Source of the DNA: CAVORB01 sp963736235
GTDB taxonomy: Bacteria; Pseudomonadota; Gammaproteobacteria; Chromatiales; Chromatiaceae
Reading direction: 5' to 3'
Assembly: GCA_963736235.1 (NCBI GenBank)
Contig: CAVTOR010000023.1
Span: 62,001 to 126,000, forward strand
DNA length: 64,000 bases
Below are positions 10,426 to 19,543 of the stretch, piece after piece. Under the pieces are notes generated by a model that was not told the origin of the DNA, did no database searches, and saw only the letters and a program-made list of their open reading frames with translations. The first letter of the stretch is position 1, and every line of letters starts with the position of its first letter. The position numbers were made by a program, and so were the translations under genes.

Positions 10426-10920
10426 ATGACGACGAAAGGTTTGGCTGTCGGCCTGCTGGCGGGGGCCATCCTCGGATCCCTGGCCGGTTTCGCCGCTGGT
10501 ATTTTCTATTTTCCCTTTCTGTTTCCGCCGCCGGAGCTCAACGAGCAGGTGCCCGATCGGGATCGGCGTCTCGCCGCGGCGGCCGGGATGTTCGTCCATG
10601 CGGACCCCTCCGATCCGATCCACTACGGCAAGGGAGGGGTGACCCTCTACGAGGACCTGCTGCATCTGGAAACGGATTTCGAGGTGGGGCCCGGGCCGAA
10701 ATACCATGTCTACCTGGTTCCGGAGACGAGCATCACCCCCGACACCCGGGTCGAGGAGGCCATGTTCGTCGACCTCGGTCGGCTCAAGGCCTTCGCCGGG
10801 AGTCAGAACTATACGATTCCGGTTGGGTTGAACCTGCAGGACTACGGCTCGGTGGTCATCTGGTGCGAGCACTTCAACGTGCTGATCTCCCCGGCGGAGC
10901 TGAAGTTCGACGGCACCTGA
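10426..10920 (+). CDS. DM13-domain membrane-anchored or exported protein
   Basis: Protein of 164 residues with one N-terminal hydrophobic segment (about residues 5-29), which could be an uncleaved anchor or signal, and then a DM13 domain. Visible DM13 features are HYGKGGVTLYED, GPKYHVYLVP, YTIPVGLNL and the near-terminal VVIWCEHFNVLISPAEL with the single conserved Cys. DM13 domains have been proposed to act in redox reactions; no function is proven here. ATG 10426 is preferred over the upstream GTG because GGAG stands 15 bases upstream and the hydrophobic segment then begins at once. It follows the peptidase gene after 32 bases. Confidence 0.8.
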   Translation: MTTKGLAVGLLAGAILGSLAGFAAGIFYFPFLFPPPELNEQVPDRDRRLAAAAGMFVHADPSDPIHYGKGGVTLYEDLLHLETDFEVGPGPKYHVYLVPETSITPDTRVEEAMFVDLGRLKAFAGSQNYTIPVGLNLQDYGSVVIWCEHFNVLISPAELKFDGT

Positions 10921-10939
10921 GCCGCCCGCTGAACCCCCG

Positions 10940-11953
10940 CTAGCGGGTCTCTCTCCCGGCTTTTCCAGCCGAGGGGCTCGCAGTCATCTCAGACTCCGTC
11001 ATCGCCCGCAGAACCTCCACCCAAGCCTGGGCCGTGTGGGCGCGGTCGTAACCGCCTCCGCCCAGCGCGAGCAGGTGCCCCGCGCAGTGACGATCCGCCG
11101 CGCGGCACAGGGCAGTGGTGACCTGCCGGTGCACGGTGCTGGTGAGCTGGAGGTGGGTGATGGGGTCGCCGGCCAGGGCGTCGGCTCCGCACTGGAGCAG
11201 GATGAACTCGGGCCGGAAGGCGTCGATGAAGCGCTCCGCCCGCGGCCAGAGCTCGAAGAAGACCTGGTCCCCGGCAAAAGGGGGCAGGGGGATGTTGAGC
11301 TTGGTGCCGCGGGCGGGGCCGATTCCGGTCTCGAGGGCGCCTCCGGTACCAGGGTAGAGGTAACGGCCGTCCTCGTGGAAATCGACGATGGCAAGCTCCG
11401 GATCCTCCGCGAATGCGTAGAAAACACCATCGCCATGATGGGCGTCGATGTCGACGTACGCGATGCGGTGAATGCCGTGCACGAGGCGCAGGGTCTCGAT
11501 GGCGATGCCGCAGTCGTTGAAGACACAAAACCCGGCGGCAGCGTTCGGCCGGGCGTGGTGCAGACCGGCGATCGGCACCAGGGCACGCCTCAGCTCGCCG
11601 TTCACGATCCGGGCGACCGCGTCGAGCACGCTCCCCACGACCCAGAGTGCTGCCTCGTAGATGCCCGGAAAGGCGGGGGTGTCGCCCGCATCGAGGAATC
11701 CCTCGCCGGCATGGGAGCGCGCCTGGACCAGCTGCAGGTAATCCTTGGTGTGGAATCGAAGCAGGTCGTCGGTACGAGCCTGAACGGGGTCCAGTATTCG
11801 CAGCTTGCTCACCAGCGCGGATGCGTTCAGGGCGTCCCGGAAGGCGGTGAAGCGATCGGGGCCGAAGGGATGTCCGTGACCAAAACCGTACGCGGCCAGC
11901 TCTTCGCCCGCATAGACGCCGATCCTGGTCGGCGAACGTAATTCCGAGGTCAT
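10940..11953 (-). CDS. Histone deacetylase family protein (AcuC/acetylpolyamine amidohydrolase-like)
   Basis: Zinc hydrolase of the arginase/deacetylase fold, 337 residues. Zinc and catalytic motifs are present: the tandem-His GLHHARPNAA, the DIDAHHGDG zinc motif, the LLQCGADALAGDP aspartate motif and LALGGGGYD with the transition-state tyrosine. Bacterial relatives deacetylate acetyl-CoA synthetase lysines or small acetyl-amines; the substrate here cannot be told. It is transcribed away from leuC. The starting ATG is at 11951-11953. The C-terminal tail after about residue 320 is Ala/Ser/Lys rich. Confidence 0.88.
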   Translation of the reverse strand: MTSELRSPTRIGVYAGEELAAYGFGHGHPFGPDRFTAFRDALNASALVSKLRILDPVQARTDDLLRFHTKDYLQLVQARSHAGEGFLDAGDTPAFPGIYEAALWVVGSVLDAVARIVNGELRRALVPIAGLHHARPNAAAGFCVFNDCGIAIETLRLVHGIHRIAYVDIDAHHGDGVFYAFAEDPELAIVDFHEDGRYLYPGTGGALETGIGPARGTKLNIPLPPFAGDQVFFELWPRAERFIDAFRPEFILLQCGADALAGDPITHLQLTSTVHRQVTTALCRAADRHCAGHLLALGGGGYDRAHTAQAWVEVLRAMTESEMTASPSAGKAGRETR

Positions 11954-12075
11954 GGCTTCGCACCCCTGGCCGGGCTCAGCATCCCTGCAGATGTTCGAAC
12001 GACGCGCGGGCCGCTCCGATACGGGCCGCCTGGGCCGCCGCCGCGTGGGTCAGCCCCCGCGGCCCGGGTCATCGA

Positions 12076-12104
12076 TTGCTTCTCGTCTGTTGCGAGTCTA
12101 TCCT
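12076..12104 (+). promoter_or_regulatory. Candidate promoter of the leuCDB operon
   Basis: TTGCTT (12076-12081) and TATCCT (12099-12104) are separated by 17 bases, 33 bases before the leuC ATG. The match is partial (3 and 4 of 6), but it is the best in the 183-base divergent gap. No leucine-rich leader peptide typical of attenuation was seen. Confidence 0.35.
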
Positions 12105-12136
12105 AACCGACTTTGTTTGGTGCAGAGGCATCTGTA

Positions 12137-13540
12137 ATGGTCGCCAGGACCCTCTACGACAAACTATGGGACGAGCACGTCGTTCGCTATGGCGAGGACG
12201 GCACCGCACTCCTGTACATCGACCGCCAGTTGGTCCACGAGGTCACGTCTCCACAGGCCTTCGAAGGCCTGCGATTGAGCGGCCGCAAGCCCTGGCGTCT
12301 GGAGGCCAACCTCGCGGTCCCGGATCACAATGTGCCGACCGTCGACCGGGCGCTTGGCATCGCCGATCCGGTCTCCAAGATCCAGGTCGAGACCCTCGAG
12401 TCCAACTGCGCGGAGCTCGGCATCACCCTGTTCCGCATGGACGACCGGCGCCAGGGCATCGTGCATGTGGTTGGGCCCGAGGAGGGCTTCACGCAGCCTG
12501 GCATGACCATTGTCTGCGGCGATTCCCACACATCCACCCACGGGGCCTTCGGGGCCCTTGCCTTCGGCATCGGGACCTCGGAGGTCGAGCACGTGCTGGC
12601 CACCCAGTGCCTGCTGCAACGCAAGTCCAAGTCCATGCTGGTGAGCGTGGACGGGCAGGTGGGGCGCGGCATCACCGCCAAGGACATCGTGCTCGCCATC
12701 ATCGGCCAGATCGGCACCGCGGGCGGCACGGGCTACGTTATCGAGTTCGGTGGAGACGCGATCCGCGCCCTCTCGGTGGAGGGTCGCATGACGGTCTGCA
12801 ACATGACCATCGAGGCCGGCGCGCGGGCCGGGCTGGTCGCGGTGGACCGGAAGACGATCGATTACGTGCGCGGGCGGCCCTTCGCGCCGACCGGGGATCT
12901 GATGGAGCGCGCCGCGGATCATTGGCGGACCTTGGTGAGCGACGAGGGCGCCGAGTTCGACCGGGTGGTGCGTCTGGATGCAGCTTCCATCCGCCCTCAG
13001 GTGACCTGGGGCACGTCGCCGGAGATGGTGGTCCCGGTCGATGACCGGGTCCCCGATCCGGCCCGCGAAACCGATCCGGTCAAGGCTGCCGGGATGCGGC
13101 GGGCGCTCGAATACATGGGGCTCGATGCGGGTACCCGGATCACCGACATCCGCCCGGACAAGGTCTTTATCGGCTCCTGCACCAACTCCCGGATCGAGGA
13201 CCTGCGGGCGGCCGCCGAGGTTGTAGCGGGGCGCAAGGTCGCCGCGAGCATCAAGCTCGCCATGGTGGTTCCCGGCTCCGGGCTGATAAAGGAGCAGGCG
13301 GAGGCAGAAGGCCTGGATGCCGTCTTCCGGGACGCTGGATTTGAGTGGCGGGAGCCGGGTTGCTCCATGTGTCTGGCAATGAACGCCGATCGCCTCGAGC
13401 CGGGTGAGCGCTGCGCCTCGACTTCCAATCGAAACTTTGAGGGCCGCCAGGGTCAAGGCGGGCGCACCCATCTGGTGAGCCCCGGCATGGCGGCGGCCGC
13501 CGCCGTTGCCGGGCGCTTCGTTGACGTGAGAGAGCTGTGA
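12137..13540 (+). CDS. leuC: 3-isopropylmalate dehydratase large subunit
   Basis: Aconitase-family subunit that isomerises 2-isopropylmalate to 3-isopropylmalate in leucine synthesis. The 467-residue protein carries the substrate motif CGDSHTSTHGAFG (about 127-139) and the three [4Fe-4S] cysteines Cys348 (FIGSCTNSR), Cys409 and Cys412 (EPGCSMCLAMN). ATG 12137 gives the usual N-terminus MVARTLYDKLW, and an upstream in-frame ATG at 12113 is unlikely. The stop codon overlaps the leuD start by one base (TGATG), suggesting coupled translation of the two subunits. Confidence 0.97.
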   Translation: MVARTLYDKLWDEHVVRYGEDGTALLYIDRQLVHEVTSPQAFEGLRLSGRKPWRLEANLAVPDHNVPTVDRALGIADPVSKIQVETLESNCAELGITLFRMDDRRQGIVHVVGPEEGFTQPGMTIVCGDSHTSTHGAFGALAFGIGTSEVEHVLATQCLLQRKSKSMLVSVDGQVGRGITAKDIVLAIIGQIGTAGGTGYVIEFGGDAIRALSVEGRMTVCNMTIEAGARAGLVAVDRKTIDYVRGRPFAPTGDLMERAADHWRTLVSDEGAEFDRVVRLDAASIRPQVTWGTSPEMVVPVDDRVPDPARETDPVKAAGMRRALEYMGLDAGTRITDIRPDKVFIGSCTNSRIEDLRAAAEVVAGRKVAASIKLAMVVPGSGLIKEQAEAEGLDAVFRDAGFEWREPGCSMCLAMNADRLEPGERCASTSNRNFEGRQGQGGRTHLVSPGMAAAAAVAGRFVDVREL

Positions 13541-14178
13541 TGGAGAAGTTCACCAAGTTCACCGGAGTCGTCTGTCCCCTTGATCGGGCCAACGTGGACA
13601 CCGACGCCATCATTCCGAAGCAGTTCCTCAAGAGCATCCAGCGAACGGGGTTTGGACCCAATCTGTTTGACGAATGGCGCTACCTGGACCGCGGTGAACC
13701 CGGCCAGGACAGCAGCGGCCGGCCGCTGAACCCGGACTTCGTCCTGAACGATCCGCGTTACGCCGGCGCACAGATCCTGCTGGCGCGGGAGAACTTCGGC
13801 TGCGGCTCCTCACGGGAGCATGCCCCCTGGGCGCTGGCGGACTATGGTTTCCGCGTCCTCCTGGCCCCGAGCTTCGCCGATATTTTCTTCAATAATTGCT
13901 TCAAAAACGGAATATTACCGATTGTATTAGAAGAAAATATCGTCAACGGACTATTCCACGCAGCAACCCGGGCCGAGGCGCTCCGGTTCGCCGTGGACCT
14001 GGCTGCCCAAACCTTGCTCTCGACGGATGGGGACGAGATCCGATTCGACGTCGACCCGTTTCGTAAGCACTGCCTCCTTGAGGGCCTGGACGACATCGGG
14101 CTCACACTCCAGCAGGTGGACGAGATTCGCGCCTACGAGGATCGCCGCCGCGGGGAAGCCCCCTGGCTGTTTGCGTGA
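13540..14178 (+). CDS. leuD: 3-isopropylmalate dehydratase small subunit
   Basis: Swivelling small subunit of isopropylmalate isomerase, 212 residues. The diagnostic motif NFGCGSSREHAPWAL (about 86-100) binds the substrate carboxylate. N-terminal segment ANVDTDAIIPKQFLK is also typical. Its ATG overlaps the leuC stop, and leuB follows after 21 bases. The stretch 13885-13950 is visibly more AT-rich than its surroundings and uses less common codons (ATA, TTA), but it still encodes conserved family sequence. Confidence 0.97.
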   Translation: MEKFTKFTGVVCPLDRANVDTDAIIPKQFLKSIQRTGFGPNLFDEWRYLDRGEPGQDSSGRPLNPDFVLNDPRYAGAQILLARENFGCGSSREHAPWALADYGFRVLLAPSFADIFFNNCFKNGILPIVLEENIVNGLFHAATRAEALRFAVDLAAQTLLSTDGDEIRFDVDPFRKHCLLEGLDDIGLTLQQVDEIRAYEDRRRGEAPWLFA

Positions 14179-14199
14179 GCCTTTAGGAGGCCTTGACGC

Positions 14200-15285
14200 G
14201 TGAGTAAGAAAATTCTGATTCTTCCCGGGGACGGCATTGGCCCCGAGATCGTAACCGAGGCGGTGAAGGTGCTGGCGTGCCTGCGGGACCTCTTCGGCGT
14301 GGACGTGGAAATGGATGAGGCCTTGGTGGGCGGGGAGGCGATCGACGCCACCGGTCATCCGCTGCCGGATGCGACCCTGTCGGCCGCGAAAGAGGCGGAC
14401 GCGGTGCTGCTGGGCGCCGTGGGTGGTCCCAAGTGGGAGCCCCTGCCCATCGAGCTGCGCCCGGAGAAGGGTCTGCTCGGCCTGCGCGCGGGGCTCGGAT
14501 TGTTCGCCAACCTGCGCCCGGCCATCCTGTATCCGCAGCTTGCCGACGCTTCCACGCTCCGGCCGGAGGTGGTCTCCGGCCTCGACATCCTCATCGTCCG
14601 CGAGTTGACCGGCGGCATCTATTTCGGCCAGCCGCGCGGCGTGCGCATCGGCGATGACGGGGAGCGCGTGGGCGTCAACACGCTCGTCTACTCCGAGTCC
14701 GAGATACGGCGCATCTGCCGGGTCGCGTTCGAGATCGCGCGAAAGCGTGGTCGTCGCGTCTGCTCCGTCGACAAAGCGAACGTGCTCGAGTGCACCGAGC
14801 TCTGGCGCGAGGTGGCGACCGAGGTTGGCCGCGCCTACCCCGATGTCGCGTTGAGCCACATGTACGTGGACAACGCGGCCATGCAGCTGGTGCGCGCACC
14901 CAAGCAGTTCGACGTCATGGTCACGACCAACATGTTCGGTGACATTCTTTCCGATGCCGCGGCCATGCTCACCGGGTCCATCGGCATGCTGCCGTCCGCG
15001 TCTCTGGACGAGAAGGGCAAGGGTATGTACGAGCCGATCCACGGCTCGGCGCCGGACATCGCCGGCCGGGGCGTCGCCAATCCACTCGCCACGATCCTGT
15101 CGGTGGCCATGATGCTGCGCTACTCGCTGGGCCAATCGGCGGCAGCCGATCGGGTCGAGCGGGCGGTCTCCTCAGTCCTCGACGCCGGACTGCGAACGGC
15201 GGACATCATGTCAGCAGGCAAGCGGCAGGTCGGTACGGCGGAAATGGGCGATGCGGTGGTCGCGGCGCTGGGCAACGCCGGTTGA
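14200..15285 (+). CDS. leuB: 3-isopropylmalate dehydrogenase
   Basis: NAD-dependent oxidative decarboxylase producing 4-methyl-2-oxopentanoate, third enzyme of the leucine branch, 361 residues. Motifs: LPGDGIGPEIV at the N-terminus, LLGAVGGPKWE, RELTGGIYFGQPRG (substrate loop), TTNMFGDILSDAAAML and EPIHGSAPDIAG (NAD adenosine binding). The GTG start is supported by AGGAGG at 14185-14190, nine bases upstream. It completes the leuCDB operon; asd follows after 55 bases and may be co-transcribed. Confidence 0.97.
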   Translation: MSKKILILPGDGIGPEIVTEAVKVLACLRDLFGVDVEMDEALVGGEAIDATGHPLPDATLSAAKEADAVLLGAVGGPKWEPLPIELRPEKGLLGLRAGLGLFANLRPAILYPQLADASTLRPEVVSGLDILIVRELTGGIYFGQPRGVRIGDDGERVGVNTLVYSESEIRRICRVAFEIARKRGRRVCSVDKANVLECTELWREVATEVGRAYPDVALSHMYVDNAAMQLVRAPKQFDVMVTTNMFGDILSDAAAMLTGSIGMLPSASLDEKGKGMYEPIHGSAPDIAGRGVANPLATILSVAMMLRYSLGQSAAADRVERAVSSVLDAGLRTADIMSAGKRQVGTAEMGDAVVAALGNAG

Positions 15286-15340
15286 CGCCCCCCGCCAACG
15301 GGGATGACGCTTTGGCACATACGGGTTTGCGGAGAAAGCA

Positions 15341-16456
15341 ATGAATCGGGTCGGCTTCGTCGGTTGGCGCGGCATGGTTGGTTCGGTCCTCATGGGCCGG
15401 ATGCTTGAGGAGGGCGATTTCGAGCACATCGGAGAGCCGGTGTTCTTCACCACTTCCCAGGTGGGGCAGGATGGGCCGGACGTCGGGGAAGGCGCTCAGC
15501 CCCTGCGGGATGGGGCGGATATCGACGCCCTTTCGGCGATGGACGTGGTCGTCACCTGCCAAGGCGGTGATTACACCAAGCAGGTCTACGGGCAGCTTCG
15601 CGCCGAAGGCTGGAAGGGCTACTGGATCGACGCCGCCTCCGCCCTGCGCATGGAGCCGGACAGCGTCGTCATCCTCGATCCGGTCAACCGTCACGTGATC
15701 GATGAGGCGTTGGCCGCTGGCAAACGCGACTTCATCGGCGGCAACTGCACCGTGAGCCTGATGCTGATGGCGGTGGGCGGCCTGTTCAAGCATGATCTGG
15801 TCGAGTGGGTTAGCGCCATGACCTACCAGGCCGCTTCCGGGGCGGGGGCACAGAACATGCGCGAGCTGATCGAGCAGATGGGCGCTCTGCACCGGGGATC
15901 CACCGCTCTGCTGCAGGACCCCGCCTCGGCCATTCTCGAGATCGATCGCACCGTGACGGGCACCATGCGGGGCGGGGCGTTCCCGACCCAGAGGTTCGGA
16001 GTGCCCTTGGCGGGAAGCTTGATCCCTTGGATCGATACCCAACTGCCAAACGGCCAGAGCAGGGAAGAGTGGAAGGGCTTCGCCGAGACCAACAAGATCC
16101 TGGGCCTGGCGGAGCGACCGATTCCCGTCGATGGCACCTGCGTGCGGGTGGGCGCGATGCGCTGCCATAGCCAGGGGCTGACGATCAAGTTGCGCCGGAC
16201 GGTGCCGCTGGACGAGATTGAGGAACTCGTCGCCGCCGCGAACGCCTGGGTGAGGGTGGTTCCCAACGAGCGCGACGCGACCGTGGCCGGTCTCTCTCCG
16301 GCGGCGGTCACCGGAACGCTGGACATCCCCGTCGGCCGGCTGCGAAAGATGAACCTGGGTGACGAGTACCTCAATGCGTTCACGGTCGGTGATCAGCTGC
16401 TGTGGGGAGCGGCTGAGCCTCTGCGCCGCATGCTGCGGTTATTGCTCGAACGCTGA
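15341..16456 (+). CDS. asd: Aspartate-semialdehyde dehydrogenase
   Basis: Reduces aspartyl phosphate to aspartate semialdehyde for lysine, threonine, methionine and diaminopimelate synthesis. The 371-residue protein belongs to the gram-negative class: NADP motif GFVGWRGMVGSVL at 5-17, catalytic Cys136 in GGNCTVSLML, and the second active-site segment with RVGAMRCHSQ. The leu-asd-fimV order is a common gammaproteobacterial arrangement. No defects were seen. Confidence 0.96.
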   Translation: MNRVGFVGWRGMVGSVLMGRMLEEGDFEHIGEPVFFTTSQVGQDGPDVGEGAQPLRDGADIDALSAMDVVVTCQGGDYTKQVYGQLRAEGWKGYWIDAASALRMEPDSVVILDPVNRHVIDEALAAGKRDFIGGNCTVSLMLMAVGGLFKHDLVEWVSAMTYQAASGAGAQNMRELIEQMGALHRGSTALLQDPASAILEIDRTVTGTMRGGAFPTQRFGVPLAGSLIPWIDTQLPNGQSREEWKGFAETNKILGLAERPIPVDGTCVRVGAMRCHSQGLTIKLRRTVPLDEIEELVAAANAWVRVVPNERDATVAGLSPAAVTGTLDIPVGRLRKMNLGDEYLNAFTVGDQLLWGAAEPLRRMLRLLLER

Positions 16457-16828
16457 GCATCGACAGACGCCCAGGCGGGAGCCGAACGGCGGCTGTCCAA
16501 TCTGGAAATCTTTGGCGTGGACTGAGGTTTAAGATATAGTCTGAAAAAAGTTTGCCAACAGCTCGGAGATACAGGCTGATCGCCGTAAAGTCCGAGCGCC
16601 CCGGCGAGATGCCGGATAACCTAACAACACACAGAAAGTGAGGGCTGGCGTCGCGGTCGGCAGTGCGGGCTGAGGCGTCCAAGGTTCATGCGAAGATCGA
16701 ACCGACCAGCGGCACCTGGTTCACGGGCCGCGCATTTCCATGCGAACCGAAAAGCTGCCCGCCTCGGAAACCAATCCGAGAAATCCGCACGGGTATGCGA
16801 ATGGTTATCTGGCGTACGAGGGAGGAGG
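16457..16828. other. Intergenic region and leader upstream of fimV
   Basis: A 372-base stretch after asd. It contains a good promoter candidate (16512-16540) and then a leader of about 280 bases running to the fimV ribosome site GGAGGAGG. The frame upstream of ATG 16829 is open but encodes basic, unconserved residues and is not called as part of fimV. Confidence 0.5.
16512..16540 (+). promoter_or_regulatory. Candidate sigma70 promoter of fimV
   Basis: TTGGCG (16512-16517, 4 of 6) and TATAGT (16535-16540, 5 of 6) stand 17 bases apart in a locally AT-rich stretch, followed by a purine-rich initially transcribed region. It is among the best consensus matches in the window. Confidence 0.5.
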
Positions 16829-19477
16829 ATGTTTCGAAAGCTATTGTTGGCATCCGCGGTATCTCTGGTCCTGGTCCCGGAGATGTCTGCCGCACTGGGG
16901 CTCGGGGGGATACGCGGCCAATCGGCGCTCAACGAGCCATTTGTCGGCGAGATCGATTTGCTCGACGTCAAGCCCGACGAGCTCGATACGGTTAAAGTCG
17001 CACTCGCGCCGGAAGCAGAGTTCACCAAGGCCGGCGCAGACCGATCTCAGTTCCTCACCAATCTGCGATTCAAGCCACAGGTATCCCCCGACGGCCTCGC
17101 CGTGATCCGGGTGTCCAGCAAGGACCCGGTGCGCGAGCCGTTTCTCGACTTCCTGGTCGAGGTAACATGGCCCGCCGGCCGCTTAGTCAGGGAATACACC
17201 GTCCTTCTCGATCCGCCGGTAACGACCGGAAGACCCCCACCCCGAATCGAGCCTGCCGCGGTAAGCGCATCGGCGTCGACCGTTGCGGAAGCTGCGTCCG
17301 CGTCAGGAGCCCGGCCAGCAGCGGCAAGGTCAACTTTCGCCGCTCCGCCGTCCGGGGTGGACCAGTCCGCGTTTCCTCTGCGTTACGGACCCGTCAAATC
17401 GGGCGAAGGCCTGTGGAGGATCGCGCGCCGAATCGCACCCGCCGGGGCCACCATTCCGCAGACAGCGATGGCCCTGTACCGGAACAATCAGAGCGCCTTC
17501 ATTGGCGGTGACATCAACCGGCTTCGGCAAGGCGTGTACCTTGAGATCCCCACGGCCGCCGAGCTCTACGCGCTCGACGTGGCACCAGCCCAGCGCGAGT
17601 ACAGCTCGGCGCTACGGGGGGATCGCGTCACCACCGCGCCGATTACAGACATTGCCGCGGCGGCCGATGCCGGTGCTGAGCTGAAGATCGCGGCGGCCGC
17701 GCCGCCCGCAGCCCCCGCGGAGGCTGCGGCAGCGCCGAGAGAGGAGGGTGGCGCGGCTCCCGAGCTGGGTGCCATCGAGCAGGAGCTGCTCTTGGTGCAG
17801 GAAGTAGGGGAGAGCACCCGGCAGGAAACCGAGGAGCTGCGGGGCCGCATCCGTTCCCTGGAGACCCAGCTTCAGGATATTCGTCGTCTGTTGCAGCTTC
17901 GTAATGCCCAGCTGGCGGAGTTCCAGAGCCAGGGTGCGGAAGAAGAGGTGGATCTTACCCTCGCGGAAGCAACGGAGACGCCATCTGAAGAGCCGTCCGC
18001 GCCAGCCGTGGAGGAGGCAACCGAAGCAACGGGGGAGGAAGACGCGTTCGCGGACGTCGAGGACGTACCGGAGGCGGTCGCCGAACCGGCGGAAGAGCTG
18101 GCCGAGCCAGCCGCAGAACCTGCGGAGGTGGTCGAGGCCGTCGAGCAACCGGCAGAGGTGCCTGAGGAGCCGGACGAGGCGCTGGTGGAGGTCGAGGAGG
18201 AATCGATCGGGTCACCTGAGGTTGCAGTGACCTCGCCGGAGGCGGGCAGCGCAATGCCTGAAGTGGCGCCGCCGCAAACGGCAGACACGCCCCCGGCTCC
18301 GACTCCCGTGGCGGCCGAGGCGCCAGAGCGGCCCTTCTGGGAATCCGTGCCGACCTCGACGCTAGGGCTTGCCGTGGGCGTGCCGCTGTTGGTGTTGGCA
18401 TCGGGATTGTTGCTCATGCGGAGGAGAAAACGACTCCGAGAATCTCTCGACTGGGAGTTCACGCGCGAGCCGAGCTCTAGGGAGATCGACGACGCCGAGG
18501 TTGTGGCCGCGTCTTCGCATGCATCCGCGTTGCGGGAAACGCGCGAGTCCGAGCAGGTCGAACGTTCGGCGACGCCATACAGCGGGCTGAGCAATCTCGA
18601 GGACGAGACGGAAGAGGCCGATGTCCTCTCGGAAGCCGACGTCTACATCGCCTATGGGCGATATCGCGAGGCCGAATCCCTGCTCAAAGAAGAGATTGAA
18701 AGATCTCCGGAGCGGCTCGATCTGAAAACCAAGCTCGCGGAGGCCTACTACGGATCCCGCAATGGCGACGCGCTGCAGGCGATCATCGACGACATCAGGC
18801 GCGTCGGCGGCGATCGCATTGATCCGGATCAGTGGCAGCGACTTGCCGCCATGGTCAATGAATTGCAGGGCACCACGGTCATCGATCTGTCGGAGGCCGA
18901 ACCGGCGTCGCCTGAGCCAAGACAGGAGCCGGCGCGCACCGCCCCAGGAGTGGATGAGGCCGATGTGATTTCGCCTTCCGAGCCGGACCAGGCACCGATC
19001 GGTGGCCGGGATGAGCGGCCACGAGATGCCCTGGAGCTGGACATCGAAGAGCTGGAATTCGATGATGGGCCGCCGGGTCGACAAGAACCCAGCGAGCCGC
19101 CGGTCTCTGCGGCAACCGAGCTCGAGCTGAAGCTCGAAGACTTGGATGAGTTCGGCAGCGTGGATCTGGAAGGACTGGAGTCCGGAACCCGTAAGTCGGA
19201 GCCAGCACCTGAACGCATCCCGCTGGAGGCTGTTGAGAGCGTCTTGGAGCTCCCGCCAACCACCCAGGATGCCGTCACCGCGGAGGATATTTTGTCGTCC
19301 CAGTGGGAGATCGACTCAGCTCCCGCCGATGAGGCGGCGACCAAGATCGACCTCGCGCGCGCGTACCTTGAGATGGAGGATCCGGATGCGGCGCGTTCTA
19401 TCCTCGAGGAGGTAGTCGAGGAAGGGACCGCGGGACAGCGTGCGGAGGCTCGCGCTATGCTGGAACGGCTGGCCTAA
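16829..19477 (+). CDS. fimV: FimV/HubP-family polar hub protein
   Basis: Inner-membrane pole-organising protein with a periplasmic peptidoglycan-binding part and a cytoplasmic TPR part; relatives promote type IV pilus function and polar localisation. The 882-residue protein shows a signal peptide (1-20), the FimV N-terminal domain beginning GLGGIRGQSALNEP, a LysM-like segment (about 190-245), a coiled coil (about 310-360), a long acidic Ala/Glu/Pro stretch, one transmembrane helix (about 512-530) followed by RRRKR, and a C-terminal FimV domain ending in TPR-like helices. Start ATG 16829 chosen because it begins the signal peptide and has GGAGGAGG just upstream. Confidence 0.9.
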   Translation: MFRKLLLASAVSLVLVPEMSAALGLGGIRGQSALNEPFVGEIDLLDVKPDELDTVKVALAPEAEFTKAGADRSQFLTNLRFKPQVSPDGLAVIRVSSKDPVREPFLDFLVEVTWPAGRLVREYTVLLDPPVTTGRPPPRIEPAAVSASASTVAEAASASGARPAAARSTFAAPPSGVDQSAFPLRYGPVKSGEGLWRIARRIAPAGATIPQTAMALYRNNQSAFIGGDINRLRQGVYLEIPTAAELYALDVAPAQREYSSALRGDRVTTAPITDIAAAADAGAELKIAAAAPPAAPAEAAAAPREEGGAAPELGAIEQELLLVQEVGESTRQETEELRGRIRSLETQLQDIRRLLQLRNAQLAEFQSQGAEEEVDLTLAEATETPSEEPSAPAVEEATEATGEEDAFADVEDVPEAVAEPAEELAEPAAEPAEVVEAVEQPAEVPEEPDEALVEVEEESIGSPEVAVTSPEAGSAMPEVAPPQTADTPPAPTPVAAEAPERPFWESVPTSTLGLAVGVPLLVLASGLLLMRRRKRLRESLDWEFTREPSSREIDDAEVVAASSHASALRETRESEQVERSATPYSGLSNLEDETEEADVLSEADVYIAYGRYREAESLLKEEIERSPERLDLKTKLAEAYYGSRNGDALQAIIDDIRRVGGDRIDPDQWQRLAAMVNELQGTTVIDLSEAEPASPEPRQEPARTAPGVDEADVISPSEPDQAPIGGRDERPRDALELDIEELEFDDGPPGRQEPSEPPVSAATELELKLEDLDEFGSVDLEGLESGTRKSEPAPERIPLEAVESVLELPPTTQDAVTAEDILSSQWEIDSAPADEAATKIDLARAYLEMEDPDAARSILEEVVEEGTAGQRAEARAMLERLA

Positions 19478-19543
19478 CCACCGAGCCTGCGACGAACCTC
19501 GACCTGCGGACAACACCGGGCGGTAGAGGATTCCACGCGACAG

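Noticed and set aside
11954..12136. Leucine leader peptide and attenuator before leuC
   Set aside because: No short frame rich in leucine codons and no hairpin followed by a T tract was found.
12164..13471. 435-codon open frame opposite leuC
   Set aside because: leuC is complete on the plus strand with all iron-sulfur cysteines; the antisense frame is a composition artefact.
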